Assembly: GCA_000431835.1 (NCBI GenBank)
Contig: HF987952.1
Span: 13,184 to 77,183 of the forward strand
Direction: 5' to 3'
DNA length: 64,000 nucleotides
DNA from: Succinatimonas sp. CAG:777
GTDB lineage: Bacteria; Pseudomonadota; Gammaproteobacteria; Enterobacterales; Succinivibrionaceae
Part shown: piece by piece, positions 53,308 through 62,228 of the stretch
Numbering within the stretch: the stretch's first letter is position 1
How the letters are laid out: every line of letters starts with the position of its first letter
The notes under the pieces: generated by a model
Database searches by the model: none
Told to the model about the DNA's origin: nothing
The model's input: only the letters and a program-made list of their open reading frames with translations
Made by a program: the position numbers and the translations under genes

Positions 53308-53850
53308 CTATTTCTTTTTAGGAGCTAACACCATAGTAGCCTGTCTACCTTCAACACGTGAAGCAGACTCTACTGATGCTATTCCCTTCTCAACGCATAG
53401 ATCATTCTCTACACGCTTTAGGACATCTAAACCTAAGGACTGATGTGCCATTTCGCGACCGCGATAGCGCAGAGTTACCTTAGCTTTGTTGCCCTCTTCT
53501 AAGAAACGGATTAGGTTGCGTAGTTTAACCTGATAATCCGCTTCATCTGTACCAGGACGGAATTTAATTTCCTTAACCTGAACAACTTTTTGCTTCTTGC
53601 TCTTCTGATCTTTACTCTTCTGATAAAGATACTTGCCATACTCGATGAGTTTGCATACAGGAGGCTCAGCATTTGGACTGATCTCTACAAGATCTACGCC
53701 CTGTTCTTTAGCCATACGTAATGCATCGACTGTTGGCATAACACCAACTAGTTCATTGTCAGCATCTAACACACGTACTTCACGACATCTGATGTCATTG
53801 TTAATCCGGTTCTTTTGTAATGCTTTACCGGTCTTTCTGTTGTTGTTTAT
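53308..53850 (-). CDS. infC: Translation initiation factor IF-3, ATA start
   Basis: IF3 binds the 30S subunit and rejects non-canonical start codons. The N-domain (NRINNDIRCREVRVLD), LVEISPNAEPPVCKLIEYGKYLYQ, VKEIKFRPGTDEADYQVKLRN and FRGREMAH-like RYRGREMAHQ are all present. There is no in-frame ATG at the right place. I place the start at ATA (53850), which gives 180 residues, the E. coli length. AGGAG lies 8 nt upstream. A TTG at 53868 would add six residues but has only a weak AGG ahead. E. coli infC starts at AUU and is autoregulated by this means; the same is inferred here. Confidence 0.95.
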   Translation of the reverse strand: MNNNRKTGKALQKNRINNDIRCREVRVLDADNELVGVMPTVDALRMAKEQGVDLVEISPNAEPPVCKLIEYGKYLYQKSKDQKSKKQKVVQVKEIKFRPGTDEADYQVKLRNLIRFLEEGNKAKVTLRYRGREMAHQSLGLDVLKRVENDLCVEKGIASVESASRVEGRQATMVLAPKKK

Positions 53851-53863
53851 AGCAAGTACTCCT
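53848..53863 (-). promoter_or_regulatory. Ribosome binding site and ATA start codon of infC
   Basis: On the minus strand AGGAG is followed, after eight bases, by ATA AAC AAC AAC. The resulting N-terminus (M-NNNRKTGKALQKNRIN) aligns to within one residue with E. coli IF3. The rare start should make synthesis self-limiting. Confidence 0.7.
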
Positions 53864-53894
53864 AACAAAGTTTAACCTAGAAGATTAAGAAACT

Positions 53895-55874
53895 TTAATC
53901 TTTCTTGTTTGCCTCAGCTTCCTGTCTTGATTTTTCAATCTCTACATCGGCATCAGGCATATTTTTGCGCTGTATAATATCTGATTTTATGAGTTTAATC
54001 AAGTCTTCTACAGTCATTGTACCTAAATCTGCACCTTTTCTGGTACGAACAGCTACTTTGCCCTGCTCAGCCTCTCTTGCACCACATACAACCAAATATG
54101 GAACATGCATTAAGGTATGCTCACGGATCTTAAAGCCGATCTTGTCATTGCGGAGATCGGTCTTAGCACGGATACCTTCAGCATCAAGTTTCTCATAAAC
54201 CTGTTTTGCATAGTCGCACTGGTCATCAGTGATGTTCATAACAGCAACCTGACATGGTGATAACCAAGTTGGGAATGAACCTGCATATTCCTCAGTTAGA
54301 ATACCAATGAAACGCTCTAATGAACCTAACATAGCACGGTGGATCATTACAGGAACGTGTTCTTGGTTATCCTCACCAATGTATGCTGCGCCTAAACGTG
54401 CTGGTAATGAGAAGTCTAACTGTACAGTACCACACTGCCAAGCTCTACCTAAAGAGTCATGTAAAGTAAACTCAATCTTAGGACCGTAGAAAGCACCTTC
54501 TCCTGGCTGTAACTCAAACTCTAGATTGTTTGCTCTTAAAGCCTCTTTTAAGTCCTCTTCTGCTCTATCCCAAATTTCATCTGAACCGATACGCTTCTCT
54601 GGACGGGTTGACAGCTTGATATCAACGTTGTGGAAGTTGAATACATCATAAACGTCGTAAACCATCTTAATGCAGTCTGAAACTACGTCTAAGATCTGGC
54701 TGTCAGTACAGAAGATATGAGCATCATCCTGCTCGAAACCTCTTACTCTTAATAGACCGTGTAATGAGCCTGATGGTTCGTTACGGTGATCTTTACCGAA
54801 CTCAGCCATTCTAATAGGTAGGTCACGGTATGAACGAGTACGTGAATTGAAGATCTGAATTGCACCAGGGCAGTTCATAGGCTTAATTGCGTAATCTCTG
54901 TTCTCTGACTTGGTGGTAAACATGTTCTCAGCATATTTATCCCAGTGACCAGATCTCTCCCACAATACTCTATCCATGATCTGTGGTGTATTAACCTCAA
55001 TATAGTGATACTTGTGCAGCATCTCTCTCATGAAGTTCTCAACAATACGGTAAATAGTCCAACCGTCGTTGTGCCAGAATACTAAACCAGGAGCTTCCTG
55101 CTGGAAGTGGAACAGGTCTAACTTCTTACCTAAAACACGGTGATCACGCTTGGCAGCTTCTTCTCTACGCTTTAAGTAAGTCTTTAATTCATCCTTTGAA
55201 GCAAATGCACAGCCATAAATACGCTGTAACATCTTGTTCTTTGAATCACCACGCCAGTAAGCACCAGCAAAGTGAGTTAACTTGAAGTACTGGCAGAAGC
55301 CCATACGTGGAACATGAGGACCACGACACATGTCAACGTACTCATTATGGTGGTATAGACCGATTGACTTATCTGACTTGTCGATATTCTCTTCTAAAAT
55401 TAACTTCTTGTATGGCTCATTGCGAGACTCAAAAGTGTCATAAGCTTTCTGCCAATCAACTACTTCCTTTACAACCTTGTAGTCTGTCTTAGCTAGCTCA
55501 TGCATTCTCTTATCAAGAGCTTCAAGATCTTCTGCAGTTAACTTGTGGTCAATATCAACATCGTAGTAGAAACCATTGTCGATAACAGGACCTATAGCCA
55601 TCTGTGTATTTGGCCATAACTGCTTGATAGCGTGTCCTAACAAGTGGGCACATGAATGGCGAATGATTTCAATACCCTCTTTATCCTTAGGAGTAATAAT
55701 TGAAACCTCAGCATCGTGATCAATTAAATCACATGCATCATGTAGTTGACCGTCAATCTTACCTGCAACACAGTTACGTGCTAAACCAGGACCAATTGCT
55801 GAAGCTAGATCATAAATGGAAATTGGCCTATCAAACTCTTTGATATCGCCGTTTGGAAGTGTAATTTTTGGCAT
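53895..55874 (-). CDS. thrS: Threonyl-tRNA synthetase
   Basis: ThrS charges tRNA-Thr. The 659 residues comprise a TGS domain (about 1-62), the editing domain with HSCAHLLGHAIKQLWP (about 73-88), and the class II core with MNCPGAIQIFNSRTRSYRDLP, RNEPSGSLHGLLRVRGFEQDDAHIF and CGTVQLDFSLPARLGA. The C-terminal anticodon domain is at about 540-640. The 3' tail is slightly extended and charged (about 640-659). It starts the thrS-infC-rpmI-rplT operon. A structured leader upstream suggests autogenous control. Confidence 0.98.
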   Translation of the reverse strand: MPKITLPNGDIKEFDRPISIYDLASAIGPGLARNCVAGKIDGQLHDACDLIDHDAEVSIITPKDKEGIEIIRHSCAHLLGHAIKQLWPNTQMAIGPVIDNGFYYDVDIDHKLTAEDLEALDKRMHELAKTDYKVVKEVVDWQKAYDTFESRNEPYKKLILEENIDKSDKSIGLYHHNEYVDMCRGPHVPRMGFCQYFKLTHFAGAYWRGDSKNKMLQRIYGCAFASKDELKTYLKRREEAAKRDHRVLGKKLDLFHFQQEAPGLVFWHNDGWTIYRIVENFMREMLHKYHYIEVNTPQIMDRVLWERSGHWDKYAENMFTTKSENRDYAIKPMNCPGAIQIFNSRTRSYRDLPIRMAEFGKDHRNEPSGSLHGLLRVRGFEQDDAHIFCTDSQILDVVSDCIKMVYDVYDVFNFHNVDIKLSTRPEKRIGSDEIWDRAEEDLKEALRANNLEFELQPGEGAFYGPKIEFTLHDSLGRAWQCGTVQLDFSLPARLGAAYIGEDNQEHVPVMIHRAMLGSLERFIGILTEEYAGSFPTWLSPCQVAVMNITDDQCDYAKQVYEKLDAEGIRAKTDLRNDKIGFKIREHTLMHVPYLVVCGAREAEQGKVAVRTRKGADLGTMTVEDLIKLIKSDIIQRKNMPDADVEIEKSRQEAEANKKD

Positions 55875-56051
55875 TTTTTAACCTCGATGCATACCTTGCA
55901 TCTCAAGGCTCCATAATAAAATATTGAAGTTACTGTCCCCTGTAACTATCCTTGCACTACTCGACAAGGCCTTGCACAGAGCAACAACACACAGACTGTA
56001 AGCTCATATAAGAAATTTTGCTTAACCGGTCTGTAAACAGAGTGGATTATA
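55875..56051 (-). promoter_or_regulatory. thrS promoter and structured leader
   Basis: ATTATA at 56046-56051 reads TATAAT on the minus strand. The roughly 160-nt leader contains several hairpins: AGTTAC/GTAACT, CCTTG/CAAGG, and GATGCA-AGGTA-TGCATC immediately before the ribosome binding site GAGGT. GCAAGG recurs three times. E. coli ThrRS represses its own mRNA through tRNA-like leader hairpins; a similar device is inferred, not shown. Confidence 0.5.
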
Positions 56052-56364
56052 CTCTCTTTAAGAAAATGTGCGCAATGGATAATTTTTACAAAAAAATATA
56101 TGAAATAGCCAGTTACATACAGGTATGAAAATACATTAACTAATGTTCTACAAATAGTAGTCTGCTACATATAAAAACAGTTATAAGGGAAAATAGGTTG
56201 TATGCAAATTTATCAGTACTTTACAATTTCAATACGCGATTTTTCTACCGCTCCTATAAATCAGTTGAAAAATAAAATGTTACTGTATATGTAAATCAAA
56301 ATCATAAGGTATGTTTAAATAATCGTAACGATACAATTTTATAGTTATAGTAGTTAATTTTTTA
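56052..56364. other. Intergenic region between thrS and tRNA-Val
   Basis: This AT-rich region contains an 11-bp palindrome ATCGT-A-ACGAT near 56323-56333. The motif resembles the ATCGTTACGGT element upstream of the LacI-type gene at 62298. Nothing else was recognised. Confidence 0.3.
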
Positions 56365-56392
56365 TTGATTATTTAAAATTTCTTGATATAAT
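56365..56392 (+). promoter_or_regulatory. Promoter of tRNA-Val
   Basis: TTGATT (56365-56370), a 16-nt spacer and an exact TATAAT (56387-56392) lie 17 nt before the tRNA. Confidence 0.7.
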
Positions 56393-56409
56393 ATGCAAAC
56401 CTTTTTTAG

Positions 56410-56487
56410 GCGCCCTTAGCTCAGCTTGGTTAGAGCATCACCTTGACATGGTGGGGGTCGGTGGTTCGAGTCCACTAGGGCGCACCA
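56410..56487 (+). tRNA. tRNA-Val (anticodon GAC)
   Basis: The acceptor arms GCGCCCT (56410-56416) and AGGGCGC (56477-56483) pair fully, followed by A and an encoded CCA. The D-arm (AGCTCAGCTTGGTTAGAGC), the anticodon loop TT-GAC-AT (anticodon 56445-56447), the variable region and the T-arm with GTTCGAGTC are all regular. GAC decodes valine GUC/GUU codons. Confidence 0.98.
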
Positions 56488-56495
56488 TAAAATTG

Positions 56496-56518
56496 GCAGT
56501 AGTGATACTGCTTTTTTT
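56496..56518 (+). terminator. Terminator of tRNA-Val
   Basis: GCAGTA-GTGA-TACTGC followed by seven T, starting 9 nt after the tRNA. Confidence 0.92.
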
Positions 56519-56975
56519 ATGCTCAAAAGCGACCATATCAATATTCACTTCTATATTTTTTGTATTATATATAATACAATTCCGTTATCGTTTTAAAAAG
56601 CACATTTCTATACATCTTTTTGTGAACATTATCCTTTTATTTATCTCATTTGTGCTAATAATTTTTTAAAATTTTTCTTGATCAGATTTTTTATGATTTA
56701 CGTAACAAATTTCACATTTGTTTTATTGAGTTTTCTTTTAAAAACGACGATGTCATTTATACTTAACACATCAATAATAATTACTAATAACAAATTTTAT
56801 AAATATTTAAGATTTCAAAACATATGAAAGCAAAGAATTTAACAAAAGCAAAATTCTGACGATATACTAACAAACGATAAGGCTTACTTTTATTAAGGCG
56901 AACTAAAAGTAACAAAGCCAATCTATCAAACCACGATAATTAGGCTTTAGTTGCAATTTTCAGGACAATTCATTT
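56519..56975. other. AT-rich intergenic region upstream of the ChvE-like gene
   Basis: About 460 nt with long A/T runs and no gene-like frame. The stretch 56877-56960 contains the related pieces ACGATAAGGCTTACTTTTA and ACGATAATTAGGCTTTAG, a possible imperfect direct repeat that may be a regulator site of the sugar-binding protein gene. Confidence 0.3.
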
Positions 56976-58019
56976 ATGAAAATTTTAAATTCATTTTTAA
57001 AAACATTGGGGTTATTAACCGCAGTTATCTCAGGATTATTGTTTTCATCAACCGTAGCCAACGCTTTTACAGTTGGAGTTGCTTTCCCAACACAAGATGA
57101 CACTCGCTGGTACACAGAAGGCTTCATGCTAAACAATAAGTTAAAAGCAGCCGGATTTAATACAGAGTTATTCTACGCAGGTGATCTTGACAATGGTCTT
57201 CAGTTAAAGCAACTAACAAGAATGCTCAACTCAAACGTTGATATTCTTGTTATTGCGTCAATAGATGGTTTCTCTTTAGTAGATACCTTAAAGCCAGCTC
57301 AAGATAAAAAGATCCCCATCATCGGTTATGACCGCTTAATCATGAACACCGATGCTCCTACTTACTATGCTTCTGTTGACAGCGAAATGATTGGTGAGTT
57401 GCAAGGACAATATATTATTGATCAACTACAACCTGGTAGTGGCAGCGTCAAGCAGATTGAGATTTTTACAGGATCTCCTGATGACAATAACGCTAGGATT
57501 TTCTATGAAGGAGCTATGAAAAAGCTAGGTGGATTTATTGACCTTGGTTATATCACTGTAAAATCAGGTGAGGTAACGCAAAAGGATACCGCCATACAAA
57601 ATTGGAGCCCAGATCTTGCAAATAAGCGCATGAATGATCTCTTAGATAAAGTAGGTTACGGTCCTAATGGTGAGAGACTGGATGCTATTTTAGCTCCTAG
57701 CGACGCTATCGCAGATGGTATTGTCTTTGCCTTAAAAAAAAGAGGATATACAGCTGACAATATGCCAAAGATCACCGGTTGTGACTCTACACCTGCTGCT
57801 TTAGAACGTATTCAAAAAGGTGAACAAGGCATGACTATTTATAAATCAAATGAGCTTTGTGACACTGTCGTTCAGATGGTAAAAGATATCAGCCAAGGTA
57901 AACCAGTTGATGTAAATGACAACTTTACCTATGACAATGGTTTTAAGATCATGGACTCTGTTCTGTGCAAACCTGAATTAGTTGATAACAGTAATGTAGA
58001 TATTGTTAAAAACTATTAG
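56976..58019 (+). CDS. ChvE-type periplasmic sugar-binding protein
   Basis: The 347 residues start with a signal peptide ending STVANA (cut near residue 30). A type I periplasmic-binding-protein fold follows, close to Agrobacterium ChvE: VGVAFPTQDDTRWYTEGF, VDILVIASIDGFSLVDTLK, YDRLIMNTDAPTYYASVD, IEIFTGSPDDNNARIFYEGAM and ILAPSDAIADGIVFALK. Such proteins deliver aldoses (xylose, galactose, glucose and others) to an ABC transporter or a sensor. No ATPase or permease gene is adjacent, and a strong terminator follows, so it is an orphan in this locus. Confidence 0.9.
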   Translation: MKILNSFLKTLGLLTAVISGLLFSSTVANAFTVGVAFPTQDDTRWYTEGFMLNNKLKAAGFNTELFYAGDLDNGLQLKQLTRMLNSNVDILVIASIDGFSLVDTLKPAQDKKIPIIGYDRLIMNTDAPTYYASVDSEMIGELQGQYIIDQLQPGSGSVKQIEIFTGSPDDNNARIFYEGAMKKLGGFIDLGYITVKSGEVTQKDTAIQNWSPDLANKRMNDLLDKVGYGPNGERLDAILAPSDAIADGIVFALKKRGYTADNMPKITGCDSTPAALERIQKGEQGMTIYKSNELCDTVVQMVKDISQGKPVDVNDNFTYDNGFKIMDSVLCKPELVDNSNVDIVKNY

Positions 58020-58062
58020 GTCATCGATAATTCTTATACAGAAAAGTATCGAGTAAAAGTAC

Positions 58063-58099
58063 AAGCTCAATCTGAAAACAACAGATTGAGCTTCTTTTT
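58063..58099 (+). terminator. Terminator of the ChvE-like gene
   Basis: A 12-bp perfect stem AAGCTCAATCTG / CAGATTGAGCTT with a 7-nt loop is followed by CTTTTTG. Confidence 0.93.
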
Positions 58100-58137
58100 G
58101 TAGCTTACTTTACTATCTTGTAGGACAACATTCTTTC

Positions 58138-58560
58138 CTACAGTTCATTTCCATTAGTGGCAATGACATTTTTATACCAGAAAGCAGAGTCTTTTAAGGT
58201 TCTCTTTTGAGTTCTTTAATCAACATAAATCAGACCAAATCTATACTTGTATCCTTCAGCCCACTCAAAGTTGTCCATGAGTTACCTGTAGTTATAGCCA
58301 ATAACATCAACATCTTCATCTATTGACTTTTCTAAAGAAATCTAATTTCTCGGTTACTATCATCCACTCTTCTTCAGACATGAAATCCTCTGGGGCAATA
58401 TTCATGTAAGAAACAGCGCGTAGAGTAATAGTACCTTTAAACACAGGATCACACCGCTAGGCATCTGAGAATGGTCCCCTTCTATCAAAGAAGGTAAGCT
58501 CATAAGCTTTCTTGACTAATATTCAGTGTGCCTCGTAAGGGTAGCTGTTAGACTTTTTTA
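58138..58560 (-). pseudogene. Decayed GH1 beta-glucosidase (3' part)
   Basis: On the minus strand the remnant reads LMDNFEWAEGYKYRFGLIYVD, then a stop, then RTQKRTLKDSAFWYKNVIATNGNEL. This is the hallmark C-terminus of GH1 beta-glucosidases and 6-phospho-beta-glucosidases. Further stops occur upstream (before LMDN, for example) and the frame shifts. No N-terminal half is present. It is clearly non-functional. Confidence 0.8.
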
Positions 58561-58654
58561 GATCTTCAAAACTTGCTTGATATTTAAGTGATGGTGAGAT
58601 CTTATTACTAGCTCATATTCTGACTTAAATCTTGTTGTAAAAGAAACTCAACCA

Positions 58655-59275
58655 TTACTTTTTCTTCTTGCAAAGAACCTCACATTCTTTATTTCTAAAA
58701 GAGATACCATATATGTAGATTGAAGATATGTCTTCATTCTCAAGATAAGGCTTTGCATAGTTTTTATCTTCAATTTGAGCTAAAGCCACTCTTGCTTTAG
58801 CTTTCTAACTCTCAGAGAGAGTGCAGGTCTTAATCTCTATGATTACAACTTCATCTTGTTTATTTCTAAAGACAATATCTGCATAACCATCACCAGATTC
58901 ATAGTTAGAATGGTATTCAGAGAAGAAGTTTACAGAGCAGTTAGAGAACAAGCCATTTAAATAACCATGGTAGTAGTTCTCATGAGGAGCTTTTGTAGCA
59001 TTATCTCTTATAGAAATATAGCTTTGTAACAGGTTATAGATAGTATCAGATGCAATCTCAGCCTTTCCTTCAAAGAGGTTATTAGCTAAAGTATCAGCAA
59101 CACTGTTTGGTGCAATCTTTGTATTAAATCTGTTTTGAATGTTGTGTTCAAAACACTCAAGTATCTCTAGGTTAGGTATTTTTACAAAGATATCTTTATT
59201 GTTTTCTTTTGCTAATTCTTCTTTTTTAGTCTGTTCCCAATCTACTGTCAGATAACCTGTATGTAAGAGTTATGA
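58655..59275 (-). pseudogene. Decayed AAA-ATPase-like / PD-(D/E)XK nuclease gene (C-terminal part)
   Basis: On the minus strand the frame begins LLHTGYLTVDWEQ and includes NNLFEGKAEIASDTIYNLL, ENYYHGYLNGLF, and the nuclease core SGDGYADIVFRNKQDEVVIIEIKT (Asp and Glu-x-Lys kept). An in-frame TAG at 58805-58807 interrupts it before KAKARVALAQIEDKNYAKPY. The N-terminal ATPase half is missing. The family (DUF1703-type) is common as multi-copy accessory genes in gut anaerobes. Confidence 0.75.
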
Positions 59276-59455
59276 CCAGAAATCATTCAATCACAGATTA
59301 ACTCTTCAAAGTTCATCGAAGTTGCTAACAAATCAAAGATCGACTTCTTTACAGGTTGCTATATTCAAGATCTGATGACAGCAAAAGATTTTGATAAAGA
59401 TTTAAAGAAACTTGATGCCAGATGGAGTAGAGCTTTGGAGATGACAAGAAACTAA
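59276..59455 (+). pseudogene. Unidentified 3' gene remnant
   Basis: A plus-strand frame without a start reads PEIIQSQINSSKFIEVANKS and ends DLKKLDARWSRALEMTRN. The end resembles C-termini of solute-binding or similar proteins, but no family can be assigned. It abuts the 5' edge of the nuclease remnant, marking a rearrangement point. Confidence 0.4.
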
Positions 59456-59469
59456 CTTATCTAAAATCA

Positions 59470-59494
59470 GGTCACAGCAGGAGTTGCTGTGACC
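59470..59494 (+). terminator. Perfect hairpin after the remnant
   Basis: GGTCACAGCA / TGCTGTGACC is a perfect 10-bp stem with a 5-nt loop, 14 nt after the stop of the remnant. There is no T-run, so terminator function is uncertain. Confidence 0.45.
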
Positions 59495-60272
59495 TAACCT
59501 TACAGGAATTACTGTTATTTCAGTGTCAGCCTAAAAGGTAGTGGACATAAAAATATAAAAACTCAACAAATAAAAACTAAACTTTGAAATCACATTGCAA
59601 AACTTCAATTCCATGAACCATTTCAATTCCATGTTACTATCACTTTATGACTCAAATTAAATTTATGAGACTCTTTTCTGAAGACTGAAACTGACGACAA
59701 TTAATGTCGACCTGTCTACAACGAACAACGCATGATAGCAACTAGATAATGGTACCAGCTACATCAAAGCCTTAAAATTAACATATAACCATTTGATCAA
59801 AAAGAAAAATATTCACTCATTTTTCGTCATCAAATAATGTGAACTACAACAAATAAAATTATGAGTAACAGTAGTTTTTACTGATATTTTTAGAAATATG
59901 AGCAATTTCTTTGAAATATTGTCAAAGTTTGTAGTTCACAGTCACAGTTTTAATTTATCAAAATGAATAAACTTATCTTTAGTGATGATTGATGTATGAG
60001 CAAAAAGCAAATACATAATTATGGGATGTAAAATTATCACTTCATATAAATATACCTTTTAAGGCTCTTTGTGGTCAATTGCCATGAAGAGCACTTTTCA
60101 AAAGGTATGTTACCTTGAAAGACACATCTTTTTCGTTTTCTACTTTTAGTTTTTATATATGATTTGACTGCGGACAAGATGCAGATCTGCATCCTTATAT
60201 CGTTTGAGAAATAAAAAGACAACCTAATCTCCTAGATTGCCATTAACATGAGATTTAATCTTTAAGTTTTAA
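59495..60272. other. Gene-free AT-rich region with a long imperfect inverted repeat
   Basis: No gene-like frame is supported. The arms ATACCTTTT (60052-60060) and AAAAGGTAT (60100-60108) enclose GCTCTT / AAGAGC and the centre CAATTG, giving a roughly 57-nt imperfect inverted repeat. It may terminate manA, or be a miniature repeat element. A 61-codon minus-strand frame over it is judged spurious. Confidence 0.4.
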
Positions 60273-61454
60273 TTACAGAGCAGAACTTGCCTTGTATAAA
60301 ACTACGTCATTAACAGCTTCAATAGTGCAAGTCTCATTAGCTTTCTGTAATAAAGCCTTACCTTTACCGTAGTAACGGTTATTCTCATCTAACTTGAACT
60401 CACCACTTACTGCTAACCAGATACATGCACTCTTATCTTTAGGAACAGAGAACTTCTGATTTGGCTTTAATACATACTTAGTTAATCTGAAATCTTTAAC
60501 TGGTACGTTGTACTCTTCACCGCCATCAGCTGTCTTTGCTGAAACTAAGGTCTTAGGAGTGATTTCTTCGAACTTAACAATCTTTAATAATTCTTTAACA
60601 TCTACTAATTTAGGAGTTAAACCACCACGAATTACGTTGTCTGAGTTAGCCATTAACTCAATGTTCTGACCTTCAAGATAAGCATGAGGAATACCAGCTC
60701 CCTGGAATACTACATCCCCCTCTTTAACGTACATTAAGTTCATTATAAGAACCATGATTAGACCAGCATCTAAGTTCTGTCCGCATTCACGAGCACGAAG
60801 ACCTGCACGTACAATCCAGAATAGAGGATCACGGCGAGAGATCTTTGAAGATTGATAATCGCCTTTGTTCTCATCTACTACTGGAGCTAAGATCTTATCT
60901 AAGGCTTCTTTTGATAAACCGAAGATATAGCCTACAAACTTGTTTAACCCATCTTCCGCATATTTCTTTGCAAGATCTTTTGTAGATGCAAAACGTGACA
61001 GATTCTTAATTGCTGTCTCTTTATGAGCAAAACCGTGTAACAGATAGAAATCTGATAAAGCTAACATCAGCTCTGGCTTGTGGTTGTTATCTTTGTAGTT
61101 ACGCAGATTTGCAGGAACATTATCACGCTCTTCTCTGTCGTATCCTGCTCTTGCCTGCTCTAGAGTTGGATGAACCTGAATAGATAAAGGCTCACGTACG
61201 TCTAATACCTTTAATAAGTATGGAAGTCTGTTTGCGTACTCTTTGCAAACCTCTTCACCTAAAACAGATTTAGGATCGTAATCAATAAACTCTGATAACT
61301 TCTTACCATTAGAAAGTGTTGCAGTTCCACAAGGATGCTCACCTAACCAGTACTCAGCGCTTGTTTTTCCCTCAGGAACTGAATCTAATAGCATAGGGAT
61401 ATAACAATAACCTCCCCAAGCATAATCTTTGACAACACCCTTTAATTCAATCAT
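60273..61454 (-). CDS. manA: Mannose-6-phosphate isomerase, class I
   Basis: ManA interconverts mannose-6-phosphate and fructose-6-phosphate with zinc. The 393 residues contain YAWGGY at the start, LSIQVHPTLEQARAGYDREE (zinc ligands Gln and His), NHKPELMLALSDFYLLHGF (zinc Glu), and GAGIPHAYLEGQNIELMANSDNVIRGGLTPK with the last His and the substrate Arg. The length is normal. It stands alone between decayed DNA and a non-coding gap. Confidence 0.97.
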   Translation of the reverse strand: MIELKGVVKDYAWGGYCYIPMLLDSVPEGKTSAEYWLGEHPCGTATLSNGKKLSEFIDYDPKSVLGEEVCKEYANRLPYLLKVLDVREPLSIQVHPTLEQARAGYDREERDNVPANLRNYKDNNHKPELMLALSDFYLLHGFAHKETAIKNLSRFASTKDLAKKYAEDGLNKFVGYIFGLSKEALDKILAPVVDENKGDYQSSKISRRDPLFWIVRAGLRARECGQNLDAGLIMVLIMNLMYVKEGDVVFQGAGIPHAYLEGQNIELMANSDNVIRGGLTPKLVDVKELLKIVKFEEITPKTLVSAKTADGGEEYNVPVKDFRLTKYVLKPNQKFSVPKDKSACIWLAVSGEFKLDENNRYYGKGKALLQKANETCTIEAVNDVVLYKASSAL

Positions 61455-61649
61455 TTTGACCTCTATTTATTTTCTAGATTTAAAAAAACTAGTTTTAAGT
61501 TAATTGTATTTTATAAAAATACCGACACAACTGTTGTTATTAAATTATTTAAACAGTTTTAAACTCACATAAGTTTTCCTACTGCTCTTGAGACAGAGAC
61601 TCAAGATGTAAGCTGCTTGTAGTTTGTTCATTCTCACAATGACAGATAG
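61455..61649. other. Intergenic region upstream of manA
   Basis: An AT-rich stretch that should hold the manA promoter. Nothing specific was recognised. Confidence 0.3.
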
Positions 61650-61949
61650 TTGTACGAATCTCATCACTACATCTTTGATACAATTCAACTTCAAGACCAG
61701 CAGCATTGCTGTGACGAAAAACATTTAGCTTCAATCTTTGGATTGAACTCTATGGCATACAACATTCTGTCTTTAACCAGACAGGATTTATCTAAACACA
61801 CTGGAGTTAAACACCGCAATAAAGAAACAGCTAAGAGAGCAAAGCTACTAAAGTCCTACAACAACGTGTTTTCAACATTCAAAGGTATTCCTCTTCTGAC
61901 TTTAAATTACCTGTTTAAGTTTCTGGAAACGCCTCCTTTAGAGAGTTAA
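61650..61949 (+). pseudogene. Gene remnant, possibly from a transposase
   Basis: A 99-codon frame has no ATG start. Its middle, IFGLNSMAYNILSLTRQDLSK followed by KRAKLLKSYNNVFSTF, recalls the helical C-terminus of DDE transposases. The resemblance is weak and no terminal inverted repeats were seen. Downstream DNA to 62230 shows further broken frames, such as FDDKRAINLFEIDRLYLVAV near 62101. Confidence 0.35.
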
Positions 61950-62228
61950 CTCCTTACTTAACATCAATACAGGCGATGTTGAGATACACAGTGCATATTC
62001 CTATTGCAACTCTGACAAATTTCCTTTTAGAAGATATATAAATTCACTGATTTTAAAGAGCATCATGCAAGGCTTAGATTCAGGATCTTATTAACTGTTT
62101 TGACGACAAACGAGCCATCAATTTATTTGAGATTGATCGGCTTTATTTGGTTGCCGTAAATCAAAATATTCCTTAGATCATTAGGGTTAATTTTTCAGAA
62201 ACTTATATTTTTTAGGCGATGTATGGTA

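Noticed and set aside
56448..56669. 73-codon frame overlapping tRNA-Val
   Set aside because: It begins inside the tRNA gene and runs through its terminator; hydrophobicity comes from T-rich DNA.
60037..60222. 61-codon minus-strand frame before manA
   Set aside because: It lies over a long inverted repeat and shows no conserved feature or start signal.
56410..60272. tRNA-Val as an active integration site
   Set aside because: No integrase and no repeat of the tRNA 3' end were seen downstream.
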